From an uncultured Bacteroidales bacterium (lineage in GTDB: Bacteria; Bacteroidota; Bacteroidia; Bacteroidales; Paludibacteraceae), in the NCBI GenBank assembly GCA_902784425.1, contig CACZUS010000058.1, positions 1-42,260 of the forward strand: 42,260 nt of DNA, read 5' to 3'. Positions 16,563-25,429 of the stretch are shown in pieces. The first letter of the stretch is position 1. Every line of letters begins with the position of its first letter. The notes under the pieces are model-generated. The model saw only the letters and a list, made by a program, of their open reading frames with translations, was not told the DNA's origin and made no database searches. The position numbers and the translations under genes are program-made.

Positions 16563-17231
16563 ATGAAATCAACAAAATTCTTTTATCATATCTCTTTGTT
16601 ACTATGTTGTATAGTGTTCTGCTTATGGAGTTGTCGAGACGAAGAAGACAAGACTCCAGAGGATTCATGGGAATCAAAACATCTTATTAGTTGTTATACC
16701 ATACCTGATTCTATCGAGGTAACTTTTCACAGACAAGACTCATATTTTTATCTGGCAATAGATATGACTGGGAAGAAAATAATTTCGTATGGAATAAACG
16801 ATACGTTATCTCCAACAAGAGAACTATTTGATTCCTTAGCAAAAGCAAACAATGACACATCTTGGTATGGCACATCAAGTCACATTGCGGAAGCCCTAGC
16901 ATATCCAGTAAAAACTATTTCAATTATTTCGGATACAGATTATACAACAGGTTGTACTGCTGGTACAGATTGGGTGGAATTTGGAACTGTCTGCGCAGAC
17001 TCTTGGGGCTCATTTGTATCAAATGGATATCCACTGCATGACGATCATGTAAAATATATAGAGAAAAAATTCAAAGATTATTCTTTAGAAGAAAGAAGTT
17101 TATGGTATGGAGGCGGATGCAGTATAAATTTTCCATATCCAAATACGCTACAGACTCATAATCTGACAGTCACTGTAACTTTTGAAAATGGATTAACTCT
17201 TTCAACAACAAAACGCATAGATCTATATTAA
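16563..17231 (+). CDS. Hypothetical lipoprotein
   Basis: 222 residues with a lipoprotein signal (hydrophobic SLLLCCIVFCLWSC, lipid-bearing Cys at 24), followed by acidic residues, as in Bacteroidetes surface-exposed lipoproteins. The mature part is beta-rich (YFYLAIDMTGKKIISYG, LTVTVTFENGLTLSTTKRI), with several Cys and Trp residues in the C-terminal half. No known family is recognised. The neighbouring GH53 gene has its own promoter, so a link to galactan use is only suggested by position. Codon use is AT-rich. Confidence 0.7.
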   Translation: MKSTKFFYHISLLLCCIVFCLWSCRDEEDKTPEDSWESKHLISCYTIPDSIEVTFHRQDSYFYLAIDMTGKKIISYGINDTLSPTRELFDSLAKANNDTSWYGTSSHIAEALAYPVKTISIISDTDYTTGCTAGTDWVEFGTVCADSWGSFVSNGYPLHDDHVKYIEKKFKDYSLEERSLWYGGGCSINFPYPNTLQTHNLTVTVTFENGLTLSTTKRIDLY

Positions 17232-17275
17232 GGTGAGTTCTGTAAAATTCTCCTCCTTTAATCCAAAGAATATTA

Positions 17276-17283
17276 TATATTTG
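17276..17283 (+). promoter_or_regulatory. -7 promoter box for the GH53 gene
   Basis: TATATTTG lies about 30 bases upstream of the GH53 start codon at 17314. Confidence 0.6.
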
Positions 17284-17313
17284 CAAACAACAAAACACTT
17301 ATAATTTAGTACC

Positions 17314-18501
17314 ATGAAAAAAATTTTATTCTCCCTCATATCCATAACTATACTTAGTTGGCAGATGGCTTTTGCTCAAACCACCATCTATATCCATCAA
17401 AAAAACAACTCATCAGTCATCACCCTTGAATCGGTGGATAGCATCACCTTTCAGGCTCCATCTCATCATGAACCTGATGTAACTATGTTCGTGGGTGGAG
17501 ATATCTCCATGCTACCCAAATATGAAGAGCATGGCAACACTTACTACGACATTAATGGTAAAAAAGTAGACGTACTACCCTTCTTTCAACAAGTAGGACT
17601 CAACAGTATGCGTGTGAGACTGTTCGTAGACCCCACCAAAGCTAGTAGAGAAAACATTGGCTCGGGCGTTGTTCAAGATCTGAATTTCGTCGTGAAACTT
17701 GGCAAACGAATCAAACAACAGGGATTCAAATTCATGTTGGACTTCCACTACTCCGACTCGTGGGCCGACCCTGCTCAACAAACCATGCCCGACTCATGGA
17801 AAAATGCCTCTGCTTCCGCTCTGAACGATACTCTTTACAATTATACCAAACGCTGTTTGAAAACCTTGAACGACAATGGCGCATCACCCGATTTCATCCA
17901 AATCGGTAATGAGATATCTTACGGCATGCTGTGGAACATAGGGAAAGTATATCCTACCGACAATAACAACTGGAACGTCTTCTCCAATTTCCTAAAATCA
18001 GCTAGCAAAGCTTGTCGTGAAGAGTGCCCTAACGCTCAAATCATCATCCACATAGAACGTTCTGGTAAGCCAGACGTCTGCAGACAATACTATCAAAGAG
18101 TAAAAGATTTTGGTATCGATTATGATATCATCGGACTTAGCTACTACCCATTCTGGCACAACGACTTATCTACTTTGAGTTCCACACTAACCACCCTGGA
18201 ACAAAACTTCCCTGACAAGAAAATTCAGATAGTGGAAACGGCATACTATTATCAATGGTTGCCACAAGTAGACTACGATTTCAGTTCCAAATGGCCAATC
18301 TCTGCCGAGGGACAAAAGAAATTTTTGGAAGACCTAATATCCACAATCAAAAAACATGCTAACGTCAATGGTCTATATTGGTGGTTCCCAGAGGAAAACG
18401 GTAATGGGGTGATTGACAACTGGGTCAACCGTGGTCTTTTCGACGACAATAACGGAAAGGCCTTGCCTGCTCTCTATATTTTAGGAGACTTCGCCAAATA
18501 A
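17314..18501 (+). CDS. Glycoside hydrolase family 53 arabinogalactan endo-beta-1,4-galactanase
   Basis: 395 residues with a signal peptide (to about residue 21, MAFAQ). A short beta region (YIHQKNNSSVITLESVDSITF) precedes the (beta/alpha)8 barrel. The barrel has the GH53 landmarks GGDISMLPKYEE, VRLFVDP, LDFHYSDSWADP, QIGNEIS and IVETAYYY. Glu200 (in GNEIS) is the expected acid/base and Glu308 (in VETAYY) the nucleophile. It should cleave beta-1,4-galactan of type I arabinogalactan/pectin side chains in the periplasm or outside the cell. No SusC/D pair is adjacent, so this is an isolated enzyme rather than part of a visible PUL. The end of the gene overlaps a short hairpin shared with the convergent SanA-like gene. 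Confidence 0.92.
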   Translation: MKKILFSLISITILSWQMAFAQTTIYIHQKNNSSVITLESVDSITFQAPSHHEPDVTMFVGGDISMLPKYEEHGNTYYDINGKKVDVLPFFQQVGLNSMRVRLFVDPTKASRENIGSGVVQDLNFVVKLGKRIKQQGFKFMLDFHYSDSWADPAQQTMPDSWKNASASALNDTLYNYTKRCLKTLNDNGASPDFIQIGNEISYGMLWNIGKVYPTDNNNWNVFSNFLKSASKACREECPNAQIIIHIERSGKPDVCRQYYQRVKDFGIDYDIIGLSYYPFWHNDLSTLSSTLTTLEQNFPDKKIQIVETAYYYQWLPQVDYDFSSKWPISAEGQKKFLEDLISTIKKHANVNGLYWWFPEENGNGVIDNWVNRGLFDDNNGKALPALYILGDFAK

Positions 18502-18517
18502 GAGTTGTGACTCTTAT
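18498..18517. terminator. Hairpin between convergent genes
   Basis: Perfect 8-bp arms (ATAAGAGT / ACTCTTAT) surround a TGTG loop between the convergent GH53 and SanA-like genes. The T run is weak, so termination is a modest inference. Confidence 0.45.
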
Positions 18518-18528
18518 CTTTAGCGTAC

Positions 18529-19188
18529 TTAATCAATGGTGATTGGTTCACCACTGAACTTCGGTTGTTTATTGATAATAAGATCGATAAAGAGTTTCAC
18601 CCGAGCAAGACGCTCCCTCATCATGGTTTTCAAACCATAAAATTTACTTACATCTTCCGCACAAAATCCAACGGATGCAATCTGATGATGACGTGCTAAA
18701 AAAACAGCCCTTTCATCATGAAATCTTTGTGATATGATAGTGATGGACGATTGTCCGAAGATATCCCGGCAACGCACAACGGAATCCAACGTACGAAAAC
18801 CTGCATAATCCAAGAAAATACGTTCTTCTGGAACACCGCCTGCCACTAAATCATTCTTCATATCCGTAGGTTCATCATACTCTGCTCTCGAATTATCACC
18901 ACTCACAATGATGAAATCAATTTTATGTGCGCGAAACAACTGCAAAGTCGCTTCTATACGATTCTGATAATAGTGATTCAAGCGACCATTGCTTAAATAT
19001 TTTGAAGTACCCAACAGAAGTCCCACCCGATTATACGGAATTGTTTCCACATTATTATAAAGGAACTGCTGCGTACTCTTCTTTACAGCCATATCAGTAA
19101 AGATCAAAGCAACAAGAGAGAACAGCAAAAGATCCTTGATGAGATTTTTTACCATTCTACCGTATTTTTTTATGCGTGTACATTTCAT
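18529..19188 (-). CDS. SanA/ElyC/YdcF-family (DUF218) membrane-anchored protein
   Basis: 219 residues with one N-terminal transmembrane segment (about 14-33). The DUF218 domain shows LLLGTSKYLSNGRLNHYYQNRI, IIVSGDN, EPTDMKNDL, RIFLDYAGFRTLDS and ISQRFHDERA, all characteristic of SanA-like proteins. SanA of Escherichia coli affects vancomycin resistance at high temperature and envelope integrity, so a periplasm-facing envelope role is likely. Start ATG 19188 gives a longer, basic N-terminus; an internal Met at 19155 would also leave the anchor intact. The gene is single and convergent with the GH53 gene. Confidence 0.88.
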   Translation of the reverse strand: MKCTRIKKYGRMVKNLIKDLLLFSLVALIFTDMAVKKSTQQFLYNNVETIPYNRVGLLLGTSKYLSNGRLNHYYQNRIEATLQLFRAHKIDFIIVSGDNSRAEYDEPTDMKNDLVAGGVPEERIFLDYAGFRTLDSVVRCRDIFGQSSITIISQRFHDERAVFLARHHQIASVGFCAEDVSKFYGLKTMMRERLARVKLFIDLIINKQPKFSGEPITID

Positions 19189-19343
19189 CTGAATTCAATA
19201 TTTATGCTAAGGTATAAAATTACAACTGAATCTTCCTCCTTTCTCACTATTTTCTCCACACTTACCATAAGAATATTCGATTCTTTCAATTTTTTTTCAT
19301 AATTTGGGTAATCGATTCTAAACACTAACCAAACGACAGAAAT

Positions 19344-21071
19344 ATGAAGAATTCCCATAAAATAATCAGCCTTTCCTTCGTGTTTTTCATCTCATCCATC
19401 TCATGGGCTGAGAACACTCGTCAAGACCTCGATTATACAGATGCAACAGAAACATTAGAAAACCCTGGCATTGGTTTTTACAGAACACAATGTCAACACT
19501 TTACATACGACAATAACAAGGCTACAAATACTTGGGGAAACCTATCTCACCTTAGAATGGACATTTCAGAGTTTTCCAACAAAGCCATCCTTAAAATAGA
19601 CGAAACAACGAACGACACCACCTTTGGCATTGCTCGTCCACTCTCCGACGATATGCTCAGTGCCTTCGAAGCCACCTTAGATAATATCCGGCAACGAGGG
19701 AAGAGTGCCATTGTGCGTTTTTCTTACGACCCCTATTTCAACGGCTCCGTTAAATGCGACCCCGAACAGTCCGTTATTTTGGGTCATCTCAAGCAATTAG
19801 GAGAAGTCTATGCTCGCAACACGGATGTCATCACCTACGTGGAGCTTGGTATGTACGGAAGCTATGGCGAAATGCACTCCAGCAATGTGGGAACCAACGA
19901 AAACATTGCAGAAGCCCTGCAAACACTACTTAGTTGCACACCACCAGAGATAAAGATAGGAGTCAGGCGACCAGACATCATCGCCTACTGGCTCGGTGTT
20001 AATCAAGGCAATAATTATTCAGATTTCGATATTCACTCTGAAAAATTCCAACAGGCAGTCATGGCAAAGGGTGACACCATCTATAGAGTTGGCATGTACA
20101 ATGATGGTTATTTGGGTTCTTACAGTGATCTGGGCACCATTGGGATGGGTGCAAGCGGACATCAATTGACACGTGAAATGATGATTGAGTGGCTCGAAAC
20201 CTACTCACAGCACACACCATACGGAGGAGAACTCGTTGCCAACTATAACGGAGACAATCCGATTAACACACCAACCTACCTCTCTAACGAGGGCTTTCGC
20301 ACCCACACCTCCTACCTCAACTACGAATGGCATCAACCCACCATACTCAGTTGGAAGGATTCCATCTTCAATGGAAACGATCCAGAATACAAGGGCGCAA
20401 CAGGCTACACCTATGTTGAAAATCACTTAGGCTACCGCTTCATTCTTCGCGATGCCTACCTTCCCGATTCCGTCTCTCCAAACGATCACCTGAATGGGAA
20501 ACTAAAGATAGAAAACGTGGGATTCGGCAATATGGTACAAAAAGGGAAAGTCTCTTTTGTTCTAAAAAATGAAAACAATCTGTTTGAGATAGAACCAGAC
20601 TCCCCGATTGATCCACAACAATGGCTGTCAAGACAAACCACTACAGACTCCTTTCAACTCACACTACCCACATCCATTCCAGAAGGAGAATACGACCTTT
20701 TCATCCGCATTTCTAAATATGCAGATCTAACAAACGATAAGAATTACCACTGCATACAATTCGGCAACCCATCCCAACAATACGACAAGAACATCGGTGC
20801 TAATCGCATTGGGAATATTTTCATTAATTCCAAAACCACCGACCTTCAGGAGACAAAAGAGGCAAATCAAACACTCCATCTACACGGCGGATTCTTATAC
20901 CTATCAGGAGAAGGCTTTGTTAGTGTTTATAAGGCAGATGGGAAACAGATCCTCAATGCATCCGCAGATTCTCAAAAGCCGATTGACCTAACCCATTATA
21001 GAGGAGAGGTTCTGCTAATTGTTGTCAATACAGGAAAGAATTCATACACTTATAAAACAATGGTTCAATAA
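19344..21071 (+). CDS. Secreted DUF4874/DUF4832 protein (glycoside hydrolase-like)
   Basis: 575 residues with a signal peptide (about 1-22, ending SWA). The DUF4874 region starts with TLENPGIGFYRTQ and includes KSAIVRFSYDP and YVELGMYGSYGEMHSS, a barrel-like fold. The DUF4832 region follows (LGYRFILRDAYLPDS, then a beta-sandwich with ENVGFG and EGEYDLFIRI). The last ~65 residues (GGFLYLSGEGFVSVYKADGKQI) look like a secretion/sorting domain. These DUFs occur in secreted proteins tied to polysaccharide use and are structurally like glycoside hydrolases, but no activity is established. Position near the GH53 gene is suggestive only. Confidence 0.8.
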   Translation: MKNSHKIISLSFVFFISSISWAENTRQDLDYTDATETLENPGIGFYRTQCQHFTYDNNKATNTWGNLSHLRMDISEFSNKAILKIDETTNDTTFGIARPLSDDMLSAFEATLDNIRQRGKSAIVRFSYDPYFNGSVKCDPEQSVILGHLKQLGEVYARNTDVITYVELGMYGSYGEMHSSNVGTNENIAEALQTLLSCTPPEIKIGVRRPDIIAYWLGVNQGNNYSDFDIHSEKFQQAVMAKGDTIYRVGMYNDGYLGSYSDLGTIGMGASGHQLTREMMIEWLETYSQHTPYGGELVANYNGDNPINTPTYLSNEGFRTHTSYLNYEWHQPTILSWKDSIFNGNDPEYKGATGYTYVENHLGYRFILRDAYLPDSVSPNDHLNGKLKIENVGFGNMVQKGKVSFVLKNENNLFEIEPDSPIDPQQWLSRQTTTDSFQLTLPTSIPEGEYDLFIRISKYADLTNDKNYHCIQFGNPSQQYDKNIGANRIGNIFINSKTTDLQETKEANQTLHLHGGFLYLSGEGFVSVYKADGKQILNASADSQKPIDLTHYRGEVLLIVVNTGKNSYTYKTMVQ

Positions 21072-21191
21072 CCAATGATAAAAAAAGGATAATACTTTTT
21101 ATAACATCTTCAACAAGACATTTTATGATTACCAACATCATCTTAACAAAAAATACCATTTATTGAAAATAATTTTAATTTTAATCATAGT

Positions 21192-21208
21192 TTGGCACGA
21201 ATTTTGTA
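21192..21208 (+). promoter_or_regulatory. Putative sigma-54 (-24/-12) promoter
   Basis: TTGGCACG, four bases, then TTGTA reproduces the sigma-54 consensus TTGGCACG-N4-TTGCA with GG (21194-21195) ten bases before GT rather than GC. No ORF follows, only a terminator at 21321. Confidence 0.45.
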
Positions 21209-21360
21209 TTATATTTAAAGAATTTCAAACTAGAAATAAACAGTTATAAATTTGTCCATACTTAATCAAAAAAAATACATAAGTAATTAAATTTCAATTC
21301 GTTTTATGTGATTAATTCAAACAGCCATCCACACGAGAGTGACGATGGCTGTATTTTTTT
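21209..21360 (+). ncRNA. Possible orphan transcript between sigma-54-like site and terminator
   Basis: About 110-150 AT-rich bases lie between the sigma-54-like site and the terminator at 21321-21359. I find no start codon that opens a frame of useful length. If transcribed, it would be a small RNA. Purely an inference from promoter and terminator placement. Confidence 0.3.
21321..21359 (+). terminator. Rho-independent terminator
   Basis: Arms ACAGCCATC (21321-21329) and GATGGCTGT (21344-21352) are followed by a T run. It lies 250 bases after the DUF4874/DUF4832 gene. Confidence 0.8.
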
Positions 21361-21391
21361 CATTAACATTAGGATAATTAATGTGGATGAG

Positions 21392-21411
21392 GGACGTGGA
21401 GTACCGCGTCC
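21392..21411. repeat. Single copy of the GACGTGG-N4-CCGCGTC palindrome
   Basis: Eight-base arms GGACGTGG and CCGCGTCC flank AGTA, with one G-T mispair. The core is the same as in the middle copy at 2267-2292, which marks this as a dispersed repeat. It lies between two terminators. Confidence 0.65.
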
Positions 21412-21435
21412 GATGCAATGTTTTCATCCATAACA

Positions 21436-21473
21436 GAAAAAAAAATCCCGTTCTATCGAAGAAGAACGGGATT
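21436..21473 (-). terminator. Rho-independent terminator for the DUF4270 gene
   Basis: On the minus strand, arms AATCCCGTTC (21464-21473) and GAACGGGATT (21444-21453) are followed by a run of T. It lies just beyond the stop codon at 21496. Confidence 0.8.
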
Positions 21474-21495
21474 ATATCAACTGAAATGTGAAAAA

Positions 21496-22977
21496 TTATT
21501 CTCTACGAGTATAAACGACATCCAAACGAGGTCTTAAAGAGTCCGTCTCGGCAGTAGCTCCATAGAACATGGTAGAGGACATCCATAATTGCTGACGATA
21601 ATAAACCACGCCATTCTCCGCCACACGAATAGCAGGGACCAGCACTAAGTCATCATCGTAATAAGAGCCATGATTTCTCAGCTTATTCTGAACAGAAGCG
21701 GTAATATAAAATGAATAGCAATTCTTTGCAGTATCAGCAGCAGCGACAAACGAGGTGAGTCCGTCTGGCAATTGATTCTTATAAAAGAAATCAGCCACTT
21801 TGCTTTTAGACATAAGCAAAAGATAAGAACTAGCCTTTAGTTTTGTATTCCAATTCAATTCATGGCGATAAAGAGTCAATTTCACCATATTAAGCATCAC
21901 CTTTGTTGTATCGGGAGCATATCTCTTTACTGAATCCATCAACGTTTCGTATGGCACATGAATCGCTGTATAAAGTCCGGAAGGACTAAATGTGTAGGTA
22001 TAATCTTCTTTATTCAACGATCCAACCAAATCCGTAAGGTCGTCCTTTTGAATGACATTCACACGATTAACCGTCTTATTAGCCGACAAGAAAACACTTG
22101 CCACCAAAGGGTTGATATATTTACCATCCTTGTTTTTCACCTGCGAACCCTTCACCACGACACTTTTTCCATCATAGGTAGTAGTGATATCCGCATCATA
22201 GTGATAAAATATTTGGACACCAGCAACAAGGATTTGCATGAAGGTACCTTGATTAAACGTATGACTCACATAGACACCAGGGAAGAGTTTGTTGAATTGT
22301 TCTTGTGTTTTGATCTCCGATCCACTTTGATAAGCAGACAAGATGCGCTCTCCCACCTCATTGTCTAACGGAATATTGATTACTCTTTTGTTTTGCAACT
22401 GATAATTTTTCTGTCCAAGAAATTTTTTCTTATCACAAAAATCAGACACAGAGGCGTTTGTATAATATTTTTTATCTTCCATTGGAGAAGAGAGTTCATA
22501 CACCGAAATAGCCTGCATAGCCGTTGTGTCGCCAAAGATCTGGTCGGAATATTGAATATAGAAGCGAGTAGAATCAACCACAACATTAGAAGGAGAAGTG
22601 ATGGATTTGATATCACCATATGAAGCATCAATATCGGTCAACAGAGTTTTCAAAATACCAGAAGCAGCAGAATTATAAGAGACGACAGTGGTGTCTGGCA
22701 CGTACAAGCCATCCACACGTCCATCCAACTGAGTCATAAACTCAGCAGCCACCTCACCAAACTTAGCATCACGAAATCTGCCCAATATAAAGTAATCGTA
22801 TCTGCTCAAAACAGAGTCGGTCAAAACAGAACTAGTAACTACATCTACTTTATTAGAATAGGTTGATAATACATCTTCCGAAGGCTGAATGGAAGAACCC
22901 ACACCCTCATCATCTTCACAACTTAGCAGTGCGGTTAATGGAATTACCATCCATAACAATCTAAAAATTCTCGACAT
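21496..22977 (-). CDS. DUF4270 family lipoprotein
   Basis: 493 residues with a lipoprotein signal (MVIPLTALLSC, Cys20, then EDDEG). The body follows the DUF4270 layout: SYSNKVDVVTSSVLTDSV, SRYDYFILGRFRDAKFG, YNSAASG, and late beta strands with SYLLLMSKS. DUF4270 proteins are Bacteroidetes outer-membrane-associated lipoproteins of unknown function. This gene is commonly next to the glycogen/starch synthase-like gene and panC-panD, as here. It is 134 bases downstream of the GT5-like gene on the same strand, so the two may be co-transcribed. Confidence 0.9.
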   Translation of the reverse strand: MSRIFRLLWMVIPLTALLSCEDDEGVGSSIQPSEDVLSTYSNKVDVVTSSVLTDSVLSRYDYFILGRFRDAKFGEVAAEFMTQLDGRVDGLYVPDTTVVSYNSAASGILKTLLTDIDASYGDIKSITSPSNVVVDSTRFYIQYSDQIFGDTTAMQAISVYELSSPMEDKKYYTNASVSDFCDKKKFLGQKNYQLQNKRVINIPLDNEVGERILSAYQSGSEIKTQEQFNKLFPGVYVSHTFNQGTFMQILVAGVQIFYHYDADITTTYDGKSVVVKGSQVKNKDGKYINPLVASVFLSANKTVNRVNVIQKDDLTDLVGSLNKEDYTYTFSPSGLYTAIHVPYETLMDSVKRYAPDTTKVMLNMVKLTLYRHELNWNTKLKASSYLLLMSKSKVADFFYKNQLPDGLTSFVAAADTAKNCYSFYITASVQNKLRNHGSYYDDDLVLVPAIRVAENGVVYYRQQLWMSSTMFYGATAETDSLRPRLDVVYTRRE

Positions 22978-23111
22978 TTCCGAAAATATAATTTACGGTG
23001 GGCGCTATATCAACCCACAATTCATACAAACTTTTTGTCTAATCGATGAATTATAAAAATTCACCTTATAATAGAAACGTATCTTTAATCAGCATAGTAT
23101 ATGTGTCATCA

Positions 23112-23933
23112 TCATTTGCATGACTCCAACACTTTGTCGTAAAACTCGTTATAAGCATCGACATAGTTATCAGCATCTGGGGTTGGCAAATAAAGTTTTC
23201 CTGATTTTGCCACATAATCAGCCAACTCTTTATTAACTGATGGAGAAGCGATAACGGCACCATCTGAATATTCCAAAGCAAACTTCGTTAAATCTGCAAA
23301 TGAAACTTCTTTATGCAAGATACTCTTCAAATCATCATCCGTGATACCATCCAATTTCAGTTTTTCAGAGAAAGAGGAACTGAATGGTTTCTTGAAATCA
23401 TCACCATATATAGAATAAATCACTTTAGAATTCTTAAAGAACGGATCCGTGTTAAATGCTTTTTTGATGTAGATAGGCGTCAATGCCGTCATCCAACCTT
23501 GACAATGAATGATATCTGGTGTCCAACGCAACTTCTTCACTGTCTCCAACACGCCACGCACAAAGAAGATGGAACGATCCTCATTGTCATCAAACTCTAC
23601 GCCAGACTCATCTGCCACTGTGAATTTACGATGGAACAAATCATCATTATCTATGAAATAAACCTGCATACGTGCAGATTGAATGGATGCCACTTTAATA
23701 ATCAACGGATGGTCCGTATCATCTATTATTAGATTCATGCCAGAAAGACGAATCACCTCATGCAACTGGTTCCTTCTCTCGTTAACACACCCAAACCTTG
23801 GCATAAAAGTTCGTATCTCTCTTCCCTTTTCCTGTATTGCTTGTGGCAAATATCTACTCATATTAGCCACTTCGTTCTCTGGCAAATACGGAGTTATCTC
23901 TTGTGAAATGTATAAAACCTTAACTGTATCCAT
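23112..23933 (-). CDS. Half-length glycogen/starch synthase-like protein (GT5 N-terminal domain only)
   Basis: 273 residues. The start VLYISQEITPYLPENEVANMSRYLP resembles the ADP-glucose-binding N-terminal domain of GT5 glycogen synthases (the KxGGL-like loop is replaced by ENEVANMS). DIIHCQGWMTAL corresponds to the conserved HxHxW segment. The whole C-terminal nucleotide-binding half is absent, yet the reading frame is clean and such short proteins recur across Bacteroidetes next to panC, so this is probably a real domain-reduced family rather than a broken gene. Catalysis without the second Rossmann domain is doubtful; a regulatory or binding role is possible. It is divergent from panC. Confidence 0.8.
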   Translation of the reverse strand: MDTVKVLYISQEITPYLPENEVANMSRYLPQAIQEKGREIRTFMPRFGCVNERRNQLHEVIRLSGMNLIIDDTDHPLIIKVASIQSARMQVYFIDNDDLFHRKFTVADESGVEFDDNEDRSIFFVRGVLETVKKLRWTPDIIHCQGWMTALTPIYIKKAFNTDPFFKNSKVIYSIYGDDFKKPFSSSFSEKLKLDGITDDDLKSILHKEVSFADLTKFALEYSDGAVIASPSVNKELADYVAKSGKLYLPTPDADNYVDAYNEFYDKVLESCK

Positions 23934-23952
23934 TCGTTTTTAATTTGTCATA

Positions 23953-23960
23953 CAAAAATA
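23953..23960 (-). promoter_or_regulatory. Putative -7 box for the GT5-like gene
   Basis: The minus strand reads TATTTTTG, 20 bases upstream of the start at 23933. Confidence 0.4.
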
Positions 23961-24110
23961 GGAAAAATGAACCAAAATGCCAAATTTTCATTTTTTTTCT
24001 TTTTAATGCTTTCGACTCTCAAATATAATTGTTTCCTTTGCAGAATATTTCGTAGCAATGATTGTTGCATGGCAACTTTTTGAAAATTGAAAAGACAAAA
24101 TTAATAAGAT

Positions 24111-24956
24111 ATGAAGGTTTACAAAACAGTTTTAGGCCTTTCCAATGCATTGGAAAAGTACCGCAAAGAGGGCAAAAAAATTGGATTTGTCCCTACTATG
24201 GGTGCCTTACATAATGGTCACCTATCCTTAGTGAAAAAATGTGTTGCTGAAAACGACGTGTGTGTAGTGAGCGTCTTCGTCAACCCTACTCAATTCAACA
24301 ACAAAACGGATCTCGAAAAATATCCGCGCACTGTTGATGCTGATGTGAAACTACTTCAAAGCGTAAACTGCACCATTGCCTTCGTCCCTTCTGTTAAACA
24401 GGTATATCCTAAACCAGACAAGCGTCAATTCAACTTCGCTCCGCTCGACCAAGTAATGGAGGGTCCATCTCGTCCTGGTCACTTCAACGGTGTGGCTCAA
24501 GTGGTAAGCCGCTTCTTCGATATCGTAAAACCTCAAAAAGCTTACTTCGGAGAAAAAGACTTCCAACAACTTGCTATCATCCGCGAAATGGTGAAACAAC
24601 TTAAATTGCCTATCGAAATCGTTGGATGCCCTATCGTCCGCGAAGCTAGCGGATTGGCTCTCAGCAGCCGCAACGCTCGTCTCTCCGCTTCCGAGAAAAA
24701 AACAGCTGTCAAAATATCTAAGGCTTTGTTCGAAAGCGTCGATATGATGAAAACAAAAAGCGTCGAAGAGGTGAAAAACTGGGTGATCAACAAAATCAAT
24801 GAAGATCCTATTCTGAATGTTGAATACTACGAAATTGTTGATTCCTTTACTCTTCAGAGCATAAAGAAATGGTCGGACTCAGACCATATCACAGGATGCA
24901 TCACCGTCTACTGCGATGAGGTGAGACTGATCGATAATATCCAATACAAGAAATAA
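24111..24956 (+). CDS. panC: Pantothenate synthetase (pantoate-beta-alanine ligase)
   Basis: 281 residues, a normal length. It joins D-pantoate and beta-alanine with ATP to form pantothenate, the vitamin B5 precursor of CoA, in the cytoplasm. Signature motifs: [10 protein letters not shown] (28-37, HIGH-like ATP site), [24 protein letters not shown] and [13 protein letters not shown] (KMSKS-like region). panD follows after 6 bases, so the beta-alanine producer and consumer are co-expressed. A box reading TTCCTTTG at 24033-24040 (one off TAnnTTTG) may be its -7 element. Confidence 0.97.
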   Translation: MKVYKTVLGLSNALEKYRKEGKKIGFVPTMGALHNGHLSLVKKCVAENDVCVVSVFVNPTQFNNKTDLEKYPRTVDADVKLLQSVNCTIAFVPSVKQVYPKPDKRQFNFAPLDQVMEGPSRPGHFNGVAQVVSRFFDIVKPQKAYFGEKDFQQLAIIREMVKQLKLPIEIVGCPIVREASGLALSSRNARLSASEKKTAVKISKALFESVDMMKTKSVEEVKNWVINKINEDPILNVEYYEIVDSFTLQSIKKWSDSDHITGCITVYCDEVRLIDNIQYKK

Positions 24957-24962
24957 TCGCTT

Positions 24963-25316
24963 ATGCAAGTTCAATTGTTAAAATCAAAAATCCATCGTGT
25001 GACCGTCACGGAAGCCGATTTGAATTACATAGGTAGTATCACCATTGACGAAGAGCTGATGGAGGCCGCAAACATTCTCCAAAACGAAAAGGTCTTCATT
25101 GTCAACAATAACAATGGAGAACGATTGGAGACCTACGCCATCAAGGGTGAGCGTGGTTCTGGCGTCATCTGTCTCAATGGCGCTGCCGCTAGAAAGGCTG
25201 CACCTGGTGATATCATCATCATCATGGCCTTCGGCATAATGGACTACGAAGAGGCAAAGACATTCAAGCCTGCCGTTATCTTCCCTGATACAGCAACAAA
25301 CAAGCTGATTAAATAA
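24963..25316 (+). CDS. panD: Aspartate 1-decarboxylase precursor
   Basis: 117 residues. It makes beta-alanine from L-aspartate for pantothenate synthesis, using a pyruvoyl group formed by self-cleavage. The cleavage site Gly-Ser is visible in NYIGSITID near residues 24-25. Other landmarks: [16 protein letters not shown] at the N-terminus, [12 protein letters not shown], and the [13 protein letters not shown] loop. It is 6 bases after panC and clearly in the same operon, ended by the hairpin at 25379-25409. Confidence 0.97.
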   Translation: MQVQLLKSKIHRVTVTEADLNYIGSITIDEELMEAANILQNEKVFIVNNNNGERLETYAIKGERGSGVICLNGAAARKAAPGDIIIIMAFGIMDYEEAKTFKPAVIFPDTATNKLIK

Positions 25317-25378
25317 TTCTTCTATAAACAATGCGCAGACAAAACTTGACGTGCGCATAACCTAAATTAAGAGACAAA

Positions 25379-25409
25379 AAAAAGAGACGATTTGTAATCG
25401 TCTCTTTTT
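25379..25409. terminator. Bidirectional terminator after panD and the convergent lipoprotein gene
   Basis: A perfect hairpin AAAGAGACGAT / ATCGTCTCTTT with a TTGTA loop has A-runs on one side and T-runs on the other, so it can end transcripts on both strands. Confidence 0.85.
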
Positions 25410-25429
25410 GCTTTCTATTCTATCGCTAA

